Origin: Lagopus muta
Taxonomy: Eukaryota; Chordata; Aves; Galliformes; Phasianidae
Assembly: GCF_023343835.1 (NCBI RefSeq)
Contig: NC_064433.1
Coordinates: 26,536,214 to 26,600,213, forward strand
Direction: 5' to 3'
Length of the DNA: 64,000 nucleotides
Shown here: positions 13,201 through 28,200 of the stretch, one piece after another
Numbering within the stretch: the stretch's first letter is position 1
Layout: each line of letters opens with the position of its first letter
Program-made: the position numbers and the translations under genes
The notes under the pieces: model-generated
Seen by the model: only the letters and a program-made list of their open reading frames with translations
Told to the model about the DNA's origin: nothing
The model's database searches: none

Positions 13201-16200
13201 GACCTACAAGATCATCTAGTCCAACCATCCTCCCATTACCACTGCTACCACAACCCACTCAACCACATCTCGTAGCTCCTCAGCCAGATGCTTCTTGAAC
13301 ACTGCCAGGGAGGGCGACTCCACCACCTCCCTGGTATTGTTTTGTCCAGTCCTGTGGCTGCCCATGCTGTTTAACAGTTTGAATGCTCAGTGGCCACGCC
13401 AAAAGCACTACTCAAAGAGTACTGCGACATGTTCAGGAAGTGTATAGGCCACAGATTATTCACAGTAGACAGCTGGGACAAGGTCACTTGCTTTGAAGCA
13501 AGTGGGAAGAATGGGAAAAGAGGTTAGATATACGAACATGTTATACCTTGTTGTATTTGCTCTGGGCTTTTCTGATTATGAACGTGGGATAGCCCACTTG
13601 TCCTCCCTGATGTTATAACCTCCCTGCCTGTCTCTAAAATTTCTGAATGAGTTATCACACAGTTCTCTGTGCTTCTGGTTCAACTTCCTGATCAAAGCTG
13701 GGACAGATACAAAGCTGAACTGAAATGCAAATTTGAGACGGAAAGGAACGTGAACAGGATGCTGCATTCTGAAAACATAAGACTACAGAACTAATAGAGA
13801 AGAATAAAGCTATTAAAACCACTTAAAACAATTAAAACATTAAATTTGAGACTGTTAACTTTCAAGGAAGAAAAGACTAAGTTCTGTAGAGAAGCTGAGA
13901 ACATCCAACATGCAGAACTTTATAACTTTTTCACTGCTATGCAGCAAATATAGATCAGTTTTTAAAGCAAGTTTAAAGTTTTTAAAGTGGTATTCATGTT
14001 TCTGGAAAGGAAAATAAAAGTTTCAGATCACTGATCTTTGGAAGGAAGACATACAGGATCACAAAGGAAATTCACCCCACCTAAGGTAGGAGGGACTTGG
14101 CAGAGCTTTAATATCCAACTTCTTGATTGGAGTAAAACGCAAGGAGAGATTAAATAGAAAGAAAAGGTAAAACAGTCAAAGGTGCTTGAAAAATTCATTT
14201 ATAACCTGGATATTAATACATGCAGGTGGCACACAGACTAGTTCAGGTGAAATATAGTTATTTCCAGGAAAGTGCAGAAGCTTTTGAAGCATCTCTTATA
14301 TTCAAGAGCTGAAGACAGCAAGTGAAAATTTGCTACACACATGCATACACACTCTCACAGATGTGAGATAAAAAATAGTATTACCTAAAAGCATACATCT
14401 ACCTGGAGGCTAAGAGCAAAAACTTTTTCTTTCATCTCCATATCTTTCATTTTCCTCCTCTTTGCATCTAATTTATACTCTGAAGAGCACTTCCAGACTA
14501 AGGTTTGTAGAAAACAAGCTCAAAGCCAATAGCATTCAAGTTAGATCTCCATTTATTTCATTACTCTACCTCATTTTCCCTTCTGATACTTAAAGCAAAG
14601 ACTGAGCACTAATGACATGATGATTAGCATCTCTTCAAGCTGCATTCTTGCATCTCTCAGAATCAATTCTCAAGAACAAATGTTTACCATTCCTTAGTTT
14701 AACAATTATCTAGATTATCATACCATAAATGAGCATATTCCTTAAGAGTCCTTGACTTGATTTTTGACCTTTTTAGTAATTGCTGAAATGCAATTACTCA
14801 CTTTTAACAAGATATTGTCTGTAGCTCTTTAGTTGATTTATAGAACCTCTTACCAAGTAATTAATGATATAAAATCTGTCATATTCTTTGTTTTTGGCAT
14901 TGATTCTGCGATGTTGCTTCTTTCTCATGTGATCTTTAAGTGTGTTTTTGTCTCTGAAGACTTTTTCACAGTACAAACACTGCAAACTAAAACAAAAAGG
15001 TAAACAGGTCAACACATTAAAAATAGTACAAGATAATACACTTAAATAAGATGGAGATGTATACAGTAAGACTAATTCTGAAAGCAAGCTAAATGAAAAG
15101 GAAAATTAATTTATTTGCAAAAAAACCTAATCTTAGATCACAGTAGAGTCATCATACATGCAGGTAAAACAGCACCTAACAAAAACTATGGAAAATGAAA
15201 GTACAGATAATAAAAAAGTTTACTGTTGCTCCACAAGTGACATGAGGGAAAAAGCTGATTTACCAAAATCACCCCAGCAGGACACGGGAGGGCTACTGAT
15301 TGGTTAAGAAATGCACACTGAGCTTGGAATGCCTTTACGCTGGAATCCAACCCATGAGTAATTGTAGCATTGAAATTTAGGAAGAAAAAAACAAACCAAC
15401 AACTCTGAACGTGCTACATATGTCTAAGAACAATTTAAACTTGCTAAACAGAGCTTCATACTTCTAACCCAGAGGGTGACTGAAAAAAAGTTTGACAGGT
15501 TGATCAATAGGCTTTGTAATCCTGACAAATCAAATTTATTAATACTATTCACACTTCAATCTGTATTTCTACTTTTATTTATATACTTATACATTTATTT
15601 GTTACTTAAGAAACTGAAAATATTCATTAACAAATGGAAACTTTACTACACTATGTCCTCAGAGCAAACACAAGAGAAGTATGTCCACAGTCTTAAATTC
15701 TCTATTGCAAGCAGAGTACTATAAAAGAATTGTTCTCTCCTACAGTATCAACTGGTACCTGAAGTTGAGCCTAGACAGCATTAAGTAGTCTCTCTTCTCA
15801 GACAGTGGACTATGAGGAGACTAATCTGCACTTTCGTCTAAATGGACATCTATCCCTGAAATGGACAACAGCCATTTTTTTTTCCAGCAGAGAAACAGCA
15901 GAGCACTGAGGTTACAGGAATGTCCTTGTTTAATGGTTGTAGATCTTGAGCTTCTGGATAGTTGTGACGGATACACTGAACTGAAGTCTTTCTCAGCCTT
16001 AAGAACCACAGTAGGCCTCGATGTGACCGTTCCCTGAACTGGACAGCTCATAAATAACAGAATAGCAGGTGGGTGCTCATGGCCATGACCATGAACAAAG
16101 TGGGTACAGCGCTAGAATTGTTGAACCACTGCAATTGCAAATGGAGAAATAATGAATTACATTGAGAGGCTGAAAGCAATGTGGTAGGATTCCAAATTTA

Positions 16201-19200
16201 ACTAAATTTGGGCCAATTGTTTTATCTTATAGCAGTAAAAGAAAGCCTTCAAGAATAGTTGTAAAGTTTAGGCTATTCAATAAATTTTGAGTTCTAATTG
16301 AACTTGAAGTCTAAAAATCTGACTAGTGCTTTGCTGATGGACTGCAGGCCTGATGGCAGAAAATATGTTTTCAAATCAGCTTACTTCTATCTGCTAACGA
16401 TTAAGAGTATGATCTGCTTGTGTAAGGCATTCCCAGGAAATGTATGTAATGCTTTTGCCCAGTATATACAATGTAGTGTAGACATGGTTGTCTAAAATGA
16501 GACTTTTCTGCTCTAGAAAGTATTTTCAGGTACTGTTCTACTAGCACAACTATTAAGTCTGTTCTTAGCAGTAGGAGAGGAGTGGCTTTTCATTGCTTTG
16601 GAAGGAACTTCAGTGTGCATATTCACTATAGACTTCGCTGACTTTCAAAAACCTCCATCCAAATGATACTCTGAACTCCTCCTGATAAATAGTAAAGCTG
16701 TGATTCATCAGTATCGTATATGGAGGCGCATTAGGAAACACTAATCGTAGCATAAAAGATATTCTTAAAATATCTTCATTTCTGGAGGAATTTTACCTGT
16801 ATCTGTCATGACTGCATGTTCTTTGATAGGCCAAAGACTGTAAATTAGGGATCACCACTGCCATTTCTGTCCTTTGAATCTCTTTCTCTTTTTTGCAGAA
16901 GTACGTGCCAAGGATCCTAAATTCATCTGGAAGGATACTTAATCTAACTTACATTATCTACATTACAGTTTTCACAATTCCCTGTTCTGTTGCTGTTAAT
17001 TTCAAAGTTTAAGATTTATGCAAATTTCTCCTAGAATCTTTAGTTACAGATTGTATTAAAATCTAGTAGGCTTCTTAAAGCAGCAGTTTCAGTTTTAAGG
17101 AAGTACATGTTTCGCTAGAGCCCAATTTATATTAGTGGCATACTTTATATTGCCTGTCCCATTTATTAAATCCATAAAAGGCACATATACACTTGAAAAA
17201 AAAAAATAATCAAAGTTAACTGTTTGTTGGTCTTTGCTATCAAAGTTCTTCTCCCAGAGGAGTTCTCTTTTAACTTCTTCAGCCATCTCAGATTTACACG
17301 CTTCTGAATCAGCATGTACATTGATTGGCCTTCTCCTTCTGTTCTGGAATATACTCTGAAAGCAGTAGTGAAACATCTCACAAATTATTGACACATATTC
17401 ACTTATATAAAAGAGATCATTGGCACAAGAACTCTATATTAAGAGATATTTAACAAAAAGATGGTTACAGTGATATAGAAGATCACTGACTCTAGCAGTC
17501 ATGAGAAAAAGGTGTATGCTACTATTGACATCAGAGGAAACTGTAACACATAATAACTAAAGCACTACCTGTAACTATTATTCCAGCCAACATGTACTAC
17601 AAAGTATTATGAATTAGCTTTTGGTAAATCAAAGTGTTCTAAGATACCCAAGCAGAAGTTACATTCTCTCTTAGTTTCTTCTTGACTAACCATGAATACT
17701 GAATTAATTTAAACCCAACTTAATTCCAAGGTTAAATGAAATATCACTCAAGTCCATTTAAATGCAATAACAATGAAAAACAAACCTACTTTTCAAGCTT
17801 CTCCTGTAATACAGCCAAAAACTCGTAGCAATTCACAATGTTATCTGGCAGCCCAATGTTAAAAGCATGCTCTCTTGCCATATGATTGAGAAGGACAGAC
17901 CTAAAAAAGACATTCAAAAAGAACATTATGTATTTTTGAATATACATGAGAATTACACAGTCAAAATATGCCAGCTGCTCTAAAAATGCAAAGTCAACAT
18001 TAAATAAACAATAACAGCATTGCTGCCACAGCTAGAAAAAAAAAAACCAAATAGGAAGTATGCAACTTCAGATCTACTCTATGTGCAGTGACATTTCAAC
18101 TGGGTAATCTGCACGCATGCCATGTAATCCTTTAATGAAAATTACAACACAGTTTTATTTTGACCCTCTCTTAGCAAATCTCATTTATTAATTTGAATAA
18201 GCAAATCACACATTTCAAACAATGGCCTTAAGAAACATTCTAAAAAGCCATTTGTTAGTTTTCTCTATGCTGGTTAACAAAAGTTTCTTGTGTGATATTC
18301 CTTTATAGCAATATTGCTTCATGCAGCACTAGCAACACAAAGAGCACTCAAAAGTAGCACAACAACACATCATCAGTAGGGTAAAACGGTTCATGAACAC
18401 AATGAATATTAAAGTAAGATATTCTTCTAATAGAAGTGCACTGGTTAATTACTTTGGTGTCTGACATCTCTATTCATCAGCTTCTGCTTTTAGGGACTAG
18501 AGAAAAATCCAAGCACAGACACTGCTGAAACTTCCTCTCATCACAGTCCAAGTGCAATTTGCAAACCACATACTATGTCTGTCAGATCCAAGAGTAAGCA
18601 GAAAGCAATGATCTTGGGTGCTGAACGATCTGAAGTTCATTCACTAAATTTGTCAGTAAAGAGAATAGGATACTTGCTCCAAACTGGGAAGATCTGCAGG
18701 GACATGACCACAGATTCTATATTTTCAGACGACCAGAGCTACCCATGCAGTCAAACATTTAGGAGCAATACTCACTTTCTCTAGTAGAAACTGTGTATAA
18801 AAAAGTGAATGCAGCTTCTGCTGGTACTTGACCAGTACTGCAAACCACTCCATTCTCAATCTATTCTCAATCTAATCTAGCCTGGAGAAAAGAAGGCTGC
18901 AGAGTGACCTAATTGCAGCCTTTCAGTACCTAAAGGGAACCTATAAACAGGAGGGAAATCAACTCTTTGAAAGGGTAGATAACAGCAGGACAAGGGAAAT
19001 GGTTTTAAGTTGAAGGAGGGAAGATTTAGGTTGGATGTCAGGGGAAAGTTCTTTACAGAGAGTAGGGAGGTGCTGGAATAGGCAGACCAGAGAGGTTGTG
19101 AATGCCCCATCCCTGGAGGTGTACAAGGTGAGTTTGGATGGGGCTCTAGGCAGCCTGGTCTAGTATTAAATGGGGACGTTGGTGGCCCTGCCTGTGGCAG

Positions 19201-22200
19201 GGGGGTGGGAGCTTCATGATCCTGGAGGTCCCTTCCAACCCAAGCCATTCCGTGATTCTGTATTTTTCCTTTTCTCTTTTTCATTCTAGGTTTAAACATT
19301 GTCAAACCAGTGTGAATATAAGCAGGAAAATGTGTTACTGGATAAATGTATTTTTTTTTATCACCCATACTGGCTTAAACTGCTCTTCTGGACACCAAAA
19401 CAACAGCTGAAAAACTCTCTTCAGAATGGTTTTGTTCTCATCTCCAGCTTACCATATAATTACACAAAGTTGTACTGGAATAATTAAAGGACTAAGAAGT
19501 GGGAAGAGTCCACTTAAAATAGCAGTTGAAAGAAATACCTAAACAATAACCCCAAAAGAATTCTAGCCTATGACTCTTACCATTAGGCACTAACTGGCTT
19601 GACAATGTTAAAACCATAAACAAAAAAGCTGAGCAGATGTGAAAAAATAAACTAAAAGCAAACAGATGGATAAACAAACCTATTTCCCGTGAATTCTTGA
19701 TCACAGAACATACACATGCTATGAAAACTTGTGTCATATCTCTCTCGTTGTTGCTGTTCTAGAATGTCTCTCTATGAAAAAAAAACAAACAGACACAGTT
19801 ATTGAGATAAAAAATAATAATCATTTTATCACAGAAGTATTATACCTCTTTATCCTTACTATTACCAATGACCATACAAAATGAAAATTTGCTGACAGAA
19901 ACCTGAGGTTAGTATTGGAGGAGGGGGAATTTCCTCACAAAATAAACAGTAGATTTTCCAAATGCATTGTGTGCTCCAGTGCAGTTCCAGTAAAATTCTA
20001 GTATTACGCAAGTTCTGTGGAAGAAAATACAACTCATGGAGATATTTTACGCAGCTATTTAAATGATTATTTACATAACATAACACTTCATTGTCTCTTC
20101 TTAGGTTCAGATTTATCCCTGCTATCAGTGAGCAAGTTTCTGGGTAACCACATAAACCCCAGTGGAATGATAATGTTCCTTCTACACATCTAATCACAGG
20201 CAGTCTAGTAGACCTCTTCCTGACAAAGAATGATGACAAAGGATGGTGGTTTCTGCAAGGAACTGCGACATGCAATAAACTCATAGGAAAGGAGAAGCTG
20301 ATTAATCACCTTTACCACAAGCCTTGTTTAACTTAGAGCAATTGGCTAGACACTTCACAACAGCTGACCACAATTTTCCTAACAAAAACAAAATCACATA
20401 GCAAGTGACACGTTTCTACTGACAGGTTACCTTACACTTCAGATGGAAAGGCCTTGATCATCTGGGACATGAGGGAGTCAGTGTTTGGATTACAATTTTG
20501 CACATCTTCAGCCTAACAGTACACTGCCTTGTGCTTATGTTTTAAGAACTGACAACTGGTCATGCGTTTATTTTCTGCGCTATGCAGACAGGCTACTCTC
20601 TGTTCTCCAATGTTTGGGATCCTGACTGAATTTTTTAGGAGATTTTCTCAATCTCTCTATCTCCTTCAAACCTGCAATAGTGAGGCTTTGTGTTTCTGAC
20701 CTACCTCTTCTGTACTGTTTTGTGTGGATTAAAACCCAAACTGGCCTACAGTCTGTAAGTTCACATTAAACTATGTCCAGCGGGTAAACTCCATAGCAGG
20801 TATGTGCTGCAACACACATGTGCTGGAAGTTGCCTGGTTGTGCAAGTCAGCCTACCATGGCACCGAGGGATTTCAGTAGGCTGATGCTGGGCAAATAAAT
20901 TAGAGAATCATAAAATCACCAAGGTTGGAAAAGACCTCCAAGATCATCCAGTCCAACTGTCCACATATCACCAATATTTCTTCACTAAATCATATCCCTC
21001 AGTACAACATCCAAATGTTTCTTAACACCTTCACGGATGGTGACTCTTCCACCTCCCTGGGCAGCTCATTCCAGCACCTGACGATTCTCTGGGAGAAAAT
21101 TTTTTTCCTAACATTCAACTTGAATTTACTCTCATGCAATGAGGCCATTCCCTCTAGTTCTATTGCTAGTTATGAGGGAGAAGAGGCCAACCAACCTCAG
21201 CACAACTCCTTATAGGTAGTTATAGAGAGCTATAAGGTAGCCCCTGAACCTCCTCTTCTACGGACTAAATAATCCCAATTCCTGCAGCTGCTCCTCATAA
21301 GACTTGTGCTCCAGACCCCTCACCAATTTTGTTGCCCTTCTCTGGACACACTCCAGGGCCTCAATGTCTTCCTTGTAGTGAAAGGCCCAAAACCGAACAT
21401 AAGTGTGGCATCACCAGGGCTGAAAACAGAGGGATGATCACTTCCCTGCTCCTGCTGGCAACACTATTTCTGACACAAGCCAGGGGGGAAGAATGCACCA
21501 TGTCTTAGACCATTTTACAGCCCGTATTCAATCAAAATATTCAAGTGTTTATCTACTGTGCATCAGCTAAGATTCTGTCAACTCTTCAGATGCAAATACA
21601 GGGGCGTTTTTATTCATTTCACACAACAAGACATGCCTTTTTTGTTGGAGTCATGTTTAGCAATACCTACTCAAATTCCAGACCATATCCTCAGATATCC
21701 TGCAGTTTTATTCAAAATGTCAACAAATAAACAAAAAAAGATAAAATAAAAAAAAAGACTGGAAAAGATAAGTGGAGCATAACATGTCTTGTGAGAGTCC
21801 TTCAGTAGAGATGCAATTAAGCAGGAATATCTGTGCTCCACATGAGCAGTAAGCATCCCATAGCACAGCAGTGAGAACTGGAGCTTTTGCTGGTACTCTG
21901 AGCTGTCACCTCTCTTCCCTTAGCAGCATGTCTCACACAGTTTTGCTAACCTCGAATTTGAAGGCATTGGCATGTAGTTTATATAACTTGCAAAACACGC
22001 TAGAAACAGTCTATAAGGAAATCAAAAGATATCACATACAAATTGAGTGTTAGGACAGCAACTTCCTCACCCACTAATGACATTTTATCACAGCTTACTA
22101 ATTGTACTCTACTGTGAAAGAAGTGTTCTACAGTACTTGACACTTGGCCACATAACTGCAGATTCCCACTCCCTACAAACTTACCGGAGCCCTGGGGAGC

Positions 22201-25200
22201 TGTGATTCACAGCTATGCCTGAGGGGGAATGAGAATAGCACTGCATCCTTCAGTCAGATGCTGCTCTTCTTACTCTGCTCTTCAGCCTTCTGGTTTCCCC
22301 CTACACTAACACGCCTGGCAGCTAAGAGGCCTTGTCTAACATAGCACCACTGTTTTACAAATTTTCTAGGTGGAATTTAAAAAATATTTTCCAGTGTAGA
22401 CACTCCTTTTATTTGCTCCTATCATTCATTGCTAGCAGGTACTTTCTCTGACAGAAACCAATTCTGGCACTTGCAGAGGTGAGGAATTGAAAGCAGTAGC
22501 TCAAATCAAGTACAGTACTCTTCCCTAAGGACACTCCCAAACAGCCTTTCACTCCATTCCTGGTACTTTGACGGGATACAGCAATTATAGTTTTGTACAA
22601 AACTTCTATGGTCTTTCTAAGGAAAGATGCTCAGCTTCACAATTTAAGCCAAATTTGAACTCAAATTGTGAGGCAAGAAATGAACAATTTACTTTATTAC
22701 CTACAACAGTTTCCAAACTGTTAGAACTGTTATGTCATATTTGTTATATTAAGAAAAAAAATACAAAACCAAAAACATTTCAGCCATGAGGATTTTCCAA
22801 AAGTTTTTAGGACACTGTATCCTATCAAAGTGTCAGAGAATAAGAAGACAAAGTTACTCAAGGGAAAGGCAAGCAGATAACAAACTGAACATATGTTAAT
22901 TTTATTTTCTCACAACGAATGAGAGCTGAGTACAGGCAGAGAAGATATTCCAAAACACCAGAACAGTAAGTGACCTAAATGCCAGAGTCTGATTTCAGGC
23001 AATTAGTGTACAATATTGATACTGTTAGATGAATAATTCCTGATGCCCATCTCTTTTTATCTTTTCTCAGCAGTTCTGTCAGCTATTCATTTTTCAATCT
23101 TCCCATCATACTGTGTGACACACTAAAAAAAATGCATTACTTCACTGAAGACTGTCAAACTACTTGTGAAACAGCCATTAATCCAATTCCCTTTTTTCTC
23201 TGTGGGCACAAACTCTTCTACAGCTTGCAGTTATATAGTTTTCAGTATATGGCTGATCTACCATAAAGAACCAATCCAGACAAATTATAAAATCATATCT
23301 CTGCTGTGTTTTAACTAAAAAAAAGGAAAAAAAATCAAAAACAAGCAAAAAGAACATAGTAAGGATGTACAAGTGTTTATAGCAGGACAATTATCTTTAA
23401 ATATATCACCAGTCTAAGCTGTTAATACAAAAGAAATTTGATAATTTGCATTAAAATTAGTAACCTAGAGTATCAAAAATGCCACACACATTCTCATGCT
23501 AAGTCTGAGGTTATGAGGAGTTCAGTCTTGCTCATGGGAGGTGGCAATTTAAAATGTTTCTGAAAAATGTGCCTGTTCCTCTCTCTGGAAGCAATGCTTT
23601 GAATGAAATTACCAGTTTTTTTTCTTTCAAAACTGCTTAAGCACTGTGCATCAGCAAGAATTCACACTGATAATGAGAGATGAAAAATGCATAGTTAAGC
23701 TAGAAAGCACTTTTCTCTAAACAATTATTTTGTTTCTTGTCTATATTTCAAAACACCTTCAAGATGTACCTTCAAAAGGTAAGATTGAGTACCAGCTCCA
23801 TTGGAACCAAAAGCCAGGGAGTCAGGACAATTAATTTTGAGACACACATGACTTTTCTGATCCTGCTACCCCTCTCTCCATCCTATACTGTTATTGAGGT
23901 GCTAAGTTGTCTTTACTGCTTGCAGACCATTGCATTTTAGCATACAATTCTTTACTAACAAACAATTTACCTTTTAAATGCATAGCTCTGGTCTATTACA
24001 CAGAACAACTATTCACAACTACTCACTCTGCACAAGCTTTGCTGCTTGTGGGCAACCTTAAGAAACTGGTGGTCTGCCTGTTTCTTCGAAGTACATCAGT
24101 TGGTCTGACAAAAACAATTAATTCTTTCTCTAAAATCCTGTCTTCTATAAATACAGCACTTCTGAGAGGAAAGAAATTAAGGCAAAACATACAAAGAACA
24201 TACTTCTCTAGCTGTAAGCTAGAGGTAGATTACACTGCACACTTGTTTGGGACAAGATCCTGCAGTGAATTGTGGCTGCAACGAGATGAGAACTTATTGT
24301 TCCTCAGTCCAGGAACCATTTGTGAAGTGGAAGACTGGAATCTGCAGTTCAGCCTGTAAAATGGAACCTGCAGCAGTGTATCTTCATTTTTAAGATGTTC
24401 TGGACAAAAAAAAAGTTTATTGCCCTGAACTCTGACAAGACAGTCTAAAATCAGTCCAAAGAATGAAGCATACACAGCTTTATGCGAGTATTTCAGTACT
24501 GGGTTGGACTACAGAAAGACAATTCTGAAGTGTCAGGATTCTTGTTGGCATCTGTCTTGCCAGTTTTGGACCTCTGCTCTTAAACTCTCTAGGCAAGAGA
24601 CTAGAAAGATAGAATGTTATGCAAATTAGCATTTTACAGAAATTTCAACTAAAGCTTTAATTATAAACTATACATTCCCTGGGGAGGTAGTATGTCTGAA
24701 AATGCTTCTTTGAAGAAGAAACTTGCCAATGGTTTGAGTGTGAAGCACGCAAACATCTGAATCAGCAGAGTCCTGCTGCACTGAACATGCTGCCACACTT
24801 CCTGCTCCAAAGAGTGCAAAATTACAAGCCACGCTCTCTGCTGTTATGATAACTGACTCATTAATACTACTGAAATCAGACTGTCTGCCTAGGAAATATG
24901 ATATTACAACAGGCAGCAAGTGGGTGTGAATTTGGATCTGAATAACAACAGATCGAGACAAGAAGATACATATTTTATCAAGGCCTCCTAGGTGATCTCT
25001 CAAATACACAGTGTGAGGCTTTAGTTCTAGTTTCTTCCAATTTAAGTAAGAGTTACACTTCGCTGCTGTGTTCTGAGAAATTAGCTACTGCTGTAGGCAA
25101 AGGAACCAGGTGAAACAGATTCTGGCTTAAAAAAAAGTAACACAACAAAATAAAAGAATCATGCTGACATATCACAAGAAGCTGCTTACATACTTTACTA

Positions 25201-28200
25201 CCAGTGAAAAAAAACCAAAAACGCACAAATCCAACTGTACAGCACTTAGTGACAAATACTGGGACTGGTGAGAGCTGAGACTCTAAACACTTGCCAAGAT
25301 TGACAATTATATATACCTTCAGGATAAACTATTTTTAGAGTAAGAGATTTAAATTTGTTTTTGTGCCTACAGTTTCCTCAAAGATTGGCTGATGAGTTTC
25401 AGGTTGTGCTTGTGGCTGCTGGGAAAAAAAAAGTTATATAAAGAATTATGGTGTCAGAAACTATATATTTGTATAAAGACATGCAATCATAGCTGTCTAT
25501 CAACAACCTGCGTCCTAACTTCTATATTTATCTTCTCTCCTTACAGATCTCTGAGTTCGATTCTGCCACTTCATACATTACTCTATTGCCTCCTGAGTAC
25601 AGAAAAAAAAAGATCTGTAATCATTACTGAATCCTCTTCAATGCCACCTCATGCAGGGTGCCTTTTCTTTAACATTATCAGACACCTGCTGGAGAAGTGC
25701 TTCAGGAAAGAGCTTAAGGTACAAGGAAATATTTGTGTTTGTCAGGATAGGACCTCCAGCCCATATAGCGCTCAACATCTTTGAAATCAGCTGTCATACC
25801 AACAACACAGACGTGTTTGCTGACTACTTCTCGTGCTTTCCCTCACAATGCAGTGAATTTGAAAACTCATACATAGTTCTGGAACTTCATAAACAGAGCC
25901 CTGCTGGCTGGACAGACAGAACTGCATATCAAAGACTAAGAAATGAAGGATGATGTCATGCAAACCTGCTTCTGGGAAACAGATAAAAGAACGGGGTAAT
26001 GATCTACCATCAGCTAAGAGAGGCTGTCCCCCTGGTGTAGAAATTAAGAGTATTCTAGTTCTATCTCCACAATCTTCAGTCTCCTAACTTGCTTTATATG
26101 GCAAACTGCCTCTCAGAAATAGGCAAAATGACTTTTTCATTCCTTACACCCTAGATTCCTGTCCTGACTGCAGAGCTCGGGTTCTAAATAACCAATGGCA
26201 AAGACTAATTGGAATAGCCATAAGGGACTGCTTCCTTAGCTGCCCCTCTTGTTCGAAGGGCCCTGTGACAATGATATGGAAGACATTCTTACTGCTTGTT
26301 CAAGAATCTGACTCAATCTGAAAAGAGAGTAAGATTTTCATGATATGACAAAAACTAAATAACTATGCAAAGATGATGGAAATGAAAAAGAAGGGTGAAT
26401 TGCAGTAGATGTATACTACAGGCTGAACTATATGCTGAACTACTACATATTATAAGCTGAACTACTATGTAGGCTGAATTATACACTGAACTACCATGCT
26501 AAAGCTGGACATAAAGTTTTTTGGAACTAAGAGGAGCAAAAGAAGATTAAGATTGGCTAACACAGTAAAATGCAGTAGTAGAAAACATCACCCTCCTCAT
26601 CCATTGGAAGCAAACAGCAAATAAAAGCAGCAAACTACCTTATTCCTTAAGCAGTAAGAGACCAACAGGAATGCCTCCAATTCCTAGGCCTTTAGTCTTC
26701 ACAGAAAAGGTTAATTATGTTAAGACCATAAATAAAATGCATTTAGAAGAAGCAGACAAACAAAACCTAAAAAAGGATTTAACACTCAAAGTTGTATATA
26801 TTAAAATCTTTTGGAATGTACTGATGAGTCATGGAATTAGATAAAACAATTTCTGACTGTTAGTTCTTCGAAAGCCTGTGGAGGATGGGCAAAGTTCCAA
26901 AGTGACTGAGAAAAGTCACTGAATATAGAACGTCAAATAGGGAAAGAGGACCTACTGAATTTCAACCACGTAAGTACTGACATGCTAACATTATCGTTAA
27001 CTGCTCTGTTAAGTCCTTCAGATGGTGCAATGGGCCATATCAGACTAGCATCTCAATCTCTTTCAGTGCATACCTTCAGTTTCTTATGCTAGCTTAAGCT
27101 TGTGAAAAATTAGAGATAATAGAAGCAACTAACGCTAGGAAATTGGTACAGCTCTGTATTTTAAACATCTCTTTATCCCTCCTCCACTTCTTGTGAAGAC
27201 TACTATTCAGGGTGGAACTGCAGCCTCTTTACCTAAAACTACCATTCATGTGAACATGACAGCAACACAAGGTCGGCGCTGTGGTAGGGAGTGTACATTT
27301 TCAGAAAGTAGGTTTGGGGTTTTTACTTTTTTAAAGAAAAATCTTAAAGATAACCCCAAGAACTTATAATGAAATTGCCTTTCCCTCTATCTTGAGTTTT
27401 GACTCCAGACTGCCTTGCCTGTTTCCACTACTGATCTTCACAACCAGTAATTCTTTTATCAAAACTGTGTTTTTGCAAAAAAAAACATATCTGTTTTTTA
27501 TTACACAGCCTTGTCAGCTATTTTAGCGAGCTGCACTCTAACCCAGATAGACTCGTTCCTTGGTCTCTCTCAATACATCACAGTCACCATAATGTCTCGG
27601 CATGACATCCACCTTGGCTAGCTCCCCTGCTGCAATAAAGCCTAAAATATTCCTATCTGGTGCTGTAGCTAGCACATTTTAAAGATAGCATTTGTCCTTG
27701 TTTGAGCCTACTGTTGGAGACAGCAGTCAGGGTTCAAAGACTGCAGCAAAATCACTGGCAGTTTTGCGGTTCTGGTCTTTATTCTGTGCAACTCACATGA
27801 GCCCACTTGCCAGCTCACTCTTCATTGCTTCACTTGTCCCAAGGTAAAAGGCTTTGCAAAGCAAAATAAGTATTTAACTTGCAAGTCAACACTCAGACTG
27901 CAGTAAAGGAAATAAAAAACTAAACAGACTTTAATGCTTTAACTAAAGCTGTGAATCCTTTAGCTACAACTACAGCAGCAGCTTGATTTCACAAAAACTT
28001 TCTGTAAAAACTCAAGATAAAATTCTGATACTTAAAGCAGTGTTTATAGCAAAGGCTATTTCACACCACAGTAAGAATGTGTAACTCTTCCTTTCATAAC
28101 TTAACTAAGCAGCAGTTGCTTTGGGCTAAAGCCTTGCACTCTTCTGAATGTGACGAAACATCATAGGGATCACAGAATTGTAGGGGTTGAAAGGGACCTC

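Larger units (their letters stand above)
7961..14853 (-). other. ZNF277: ZNF277 intron 7 (6.9 kb)
   Basis: It contains one short minus-oriented CR1 3' end (13164-13340), a small ACACAAAT-type tandem (12651-12686) and a 15-bp direct duplication (TTTAGGTCTGCCTAG-type, near 10680-10709). Otherwise it is plain AT-rich sequence. Confidence 0.8.

Noticed and set aside
14794-15087. 97-codon frame as a stand-alone zinc-finger gene
   Set aside because: Only 14854-14986 is coding. The leading residues are intron read-through before the TTTTAG acceptor, and the piece fits as ZNF277 exon 7.
18877-19368. 163-codon minus-strand open frame
   Set aside because: It is the antisense of a plus-oriented CR1 3' end (18879-19261), with Pro/Ser-rich chance translation.
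23907-24359. 150-codon plus-strand open frame in ZNF277 intron 4
   Set aside because: It has no known motif, an intron-like composition and no conserved feature. Likely chance.
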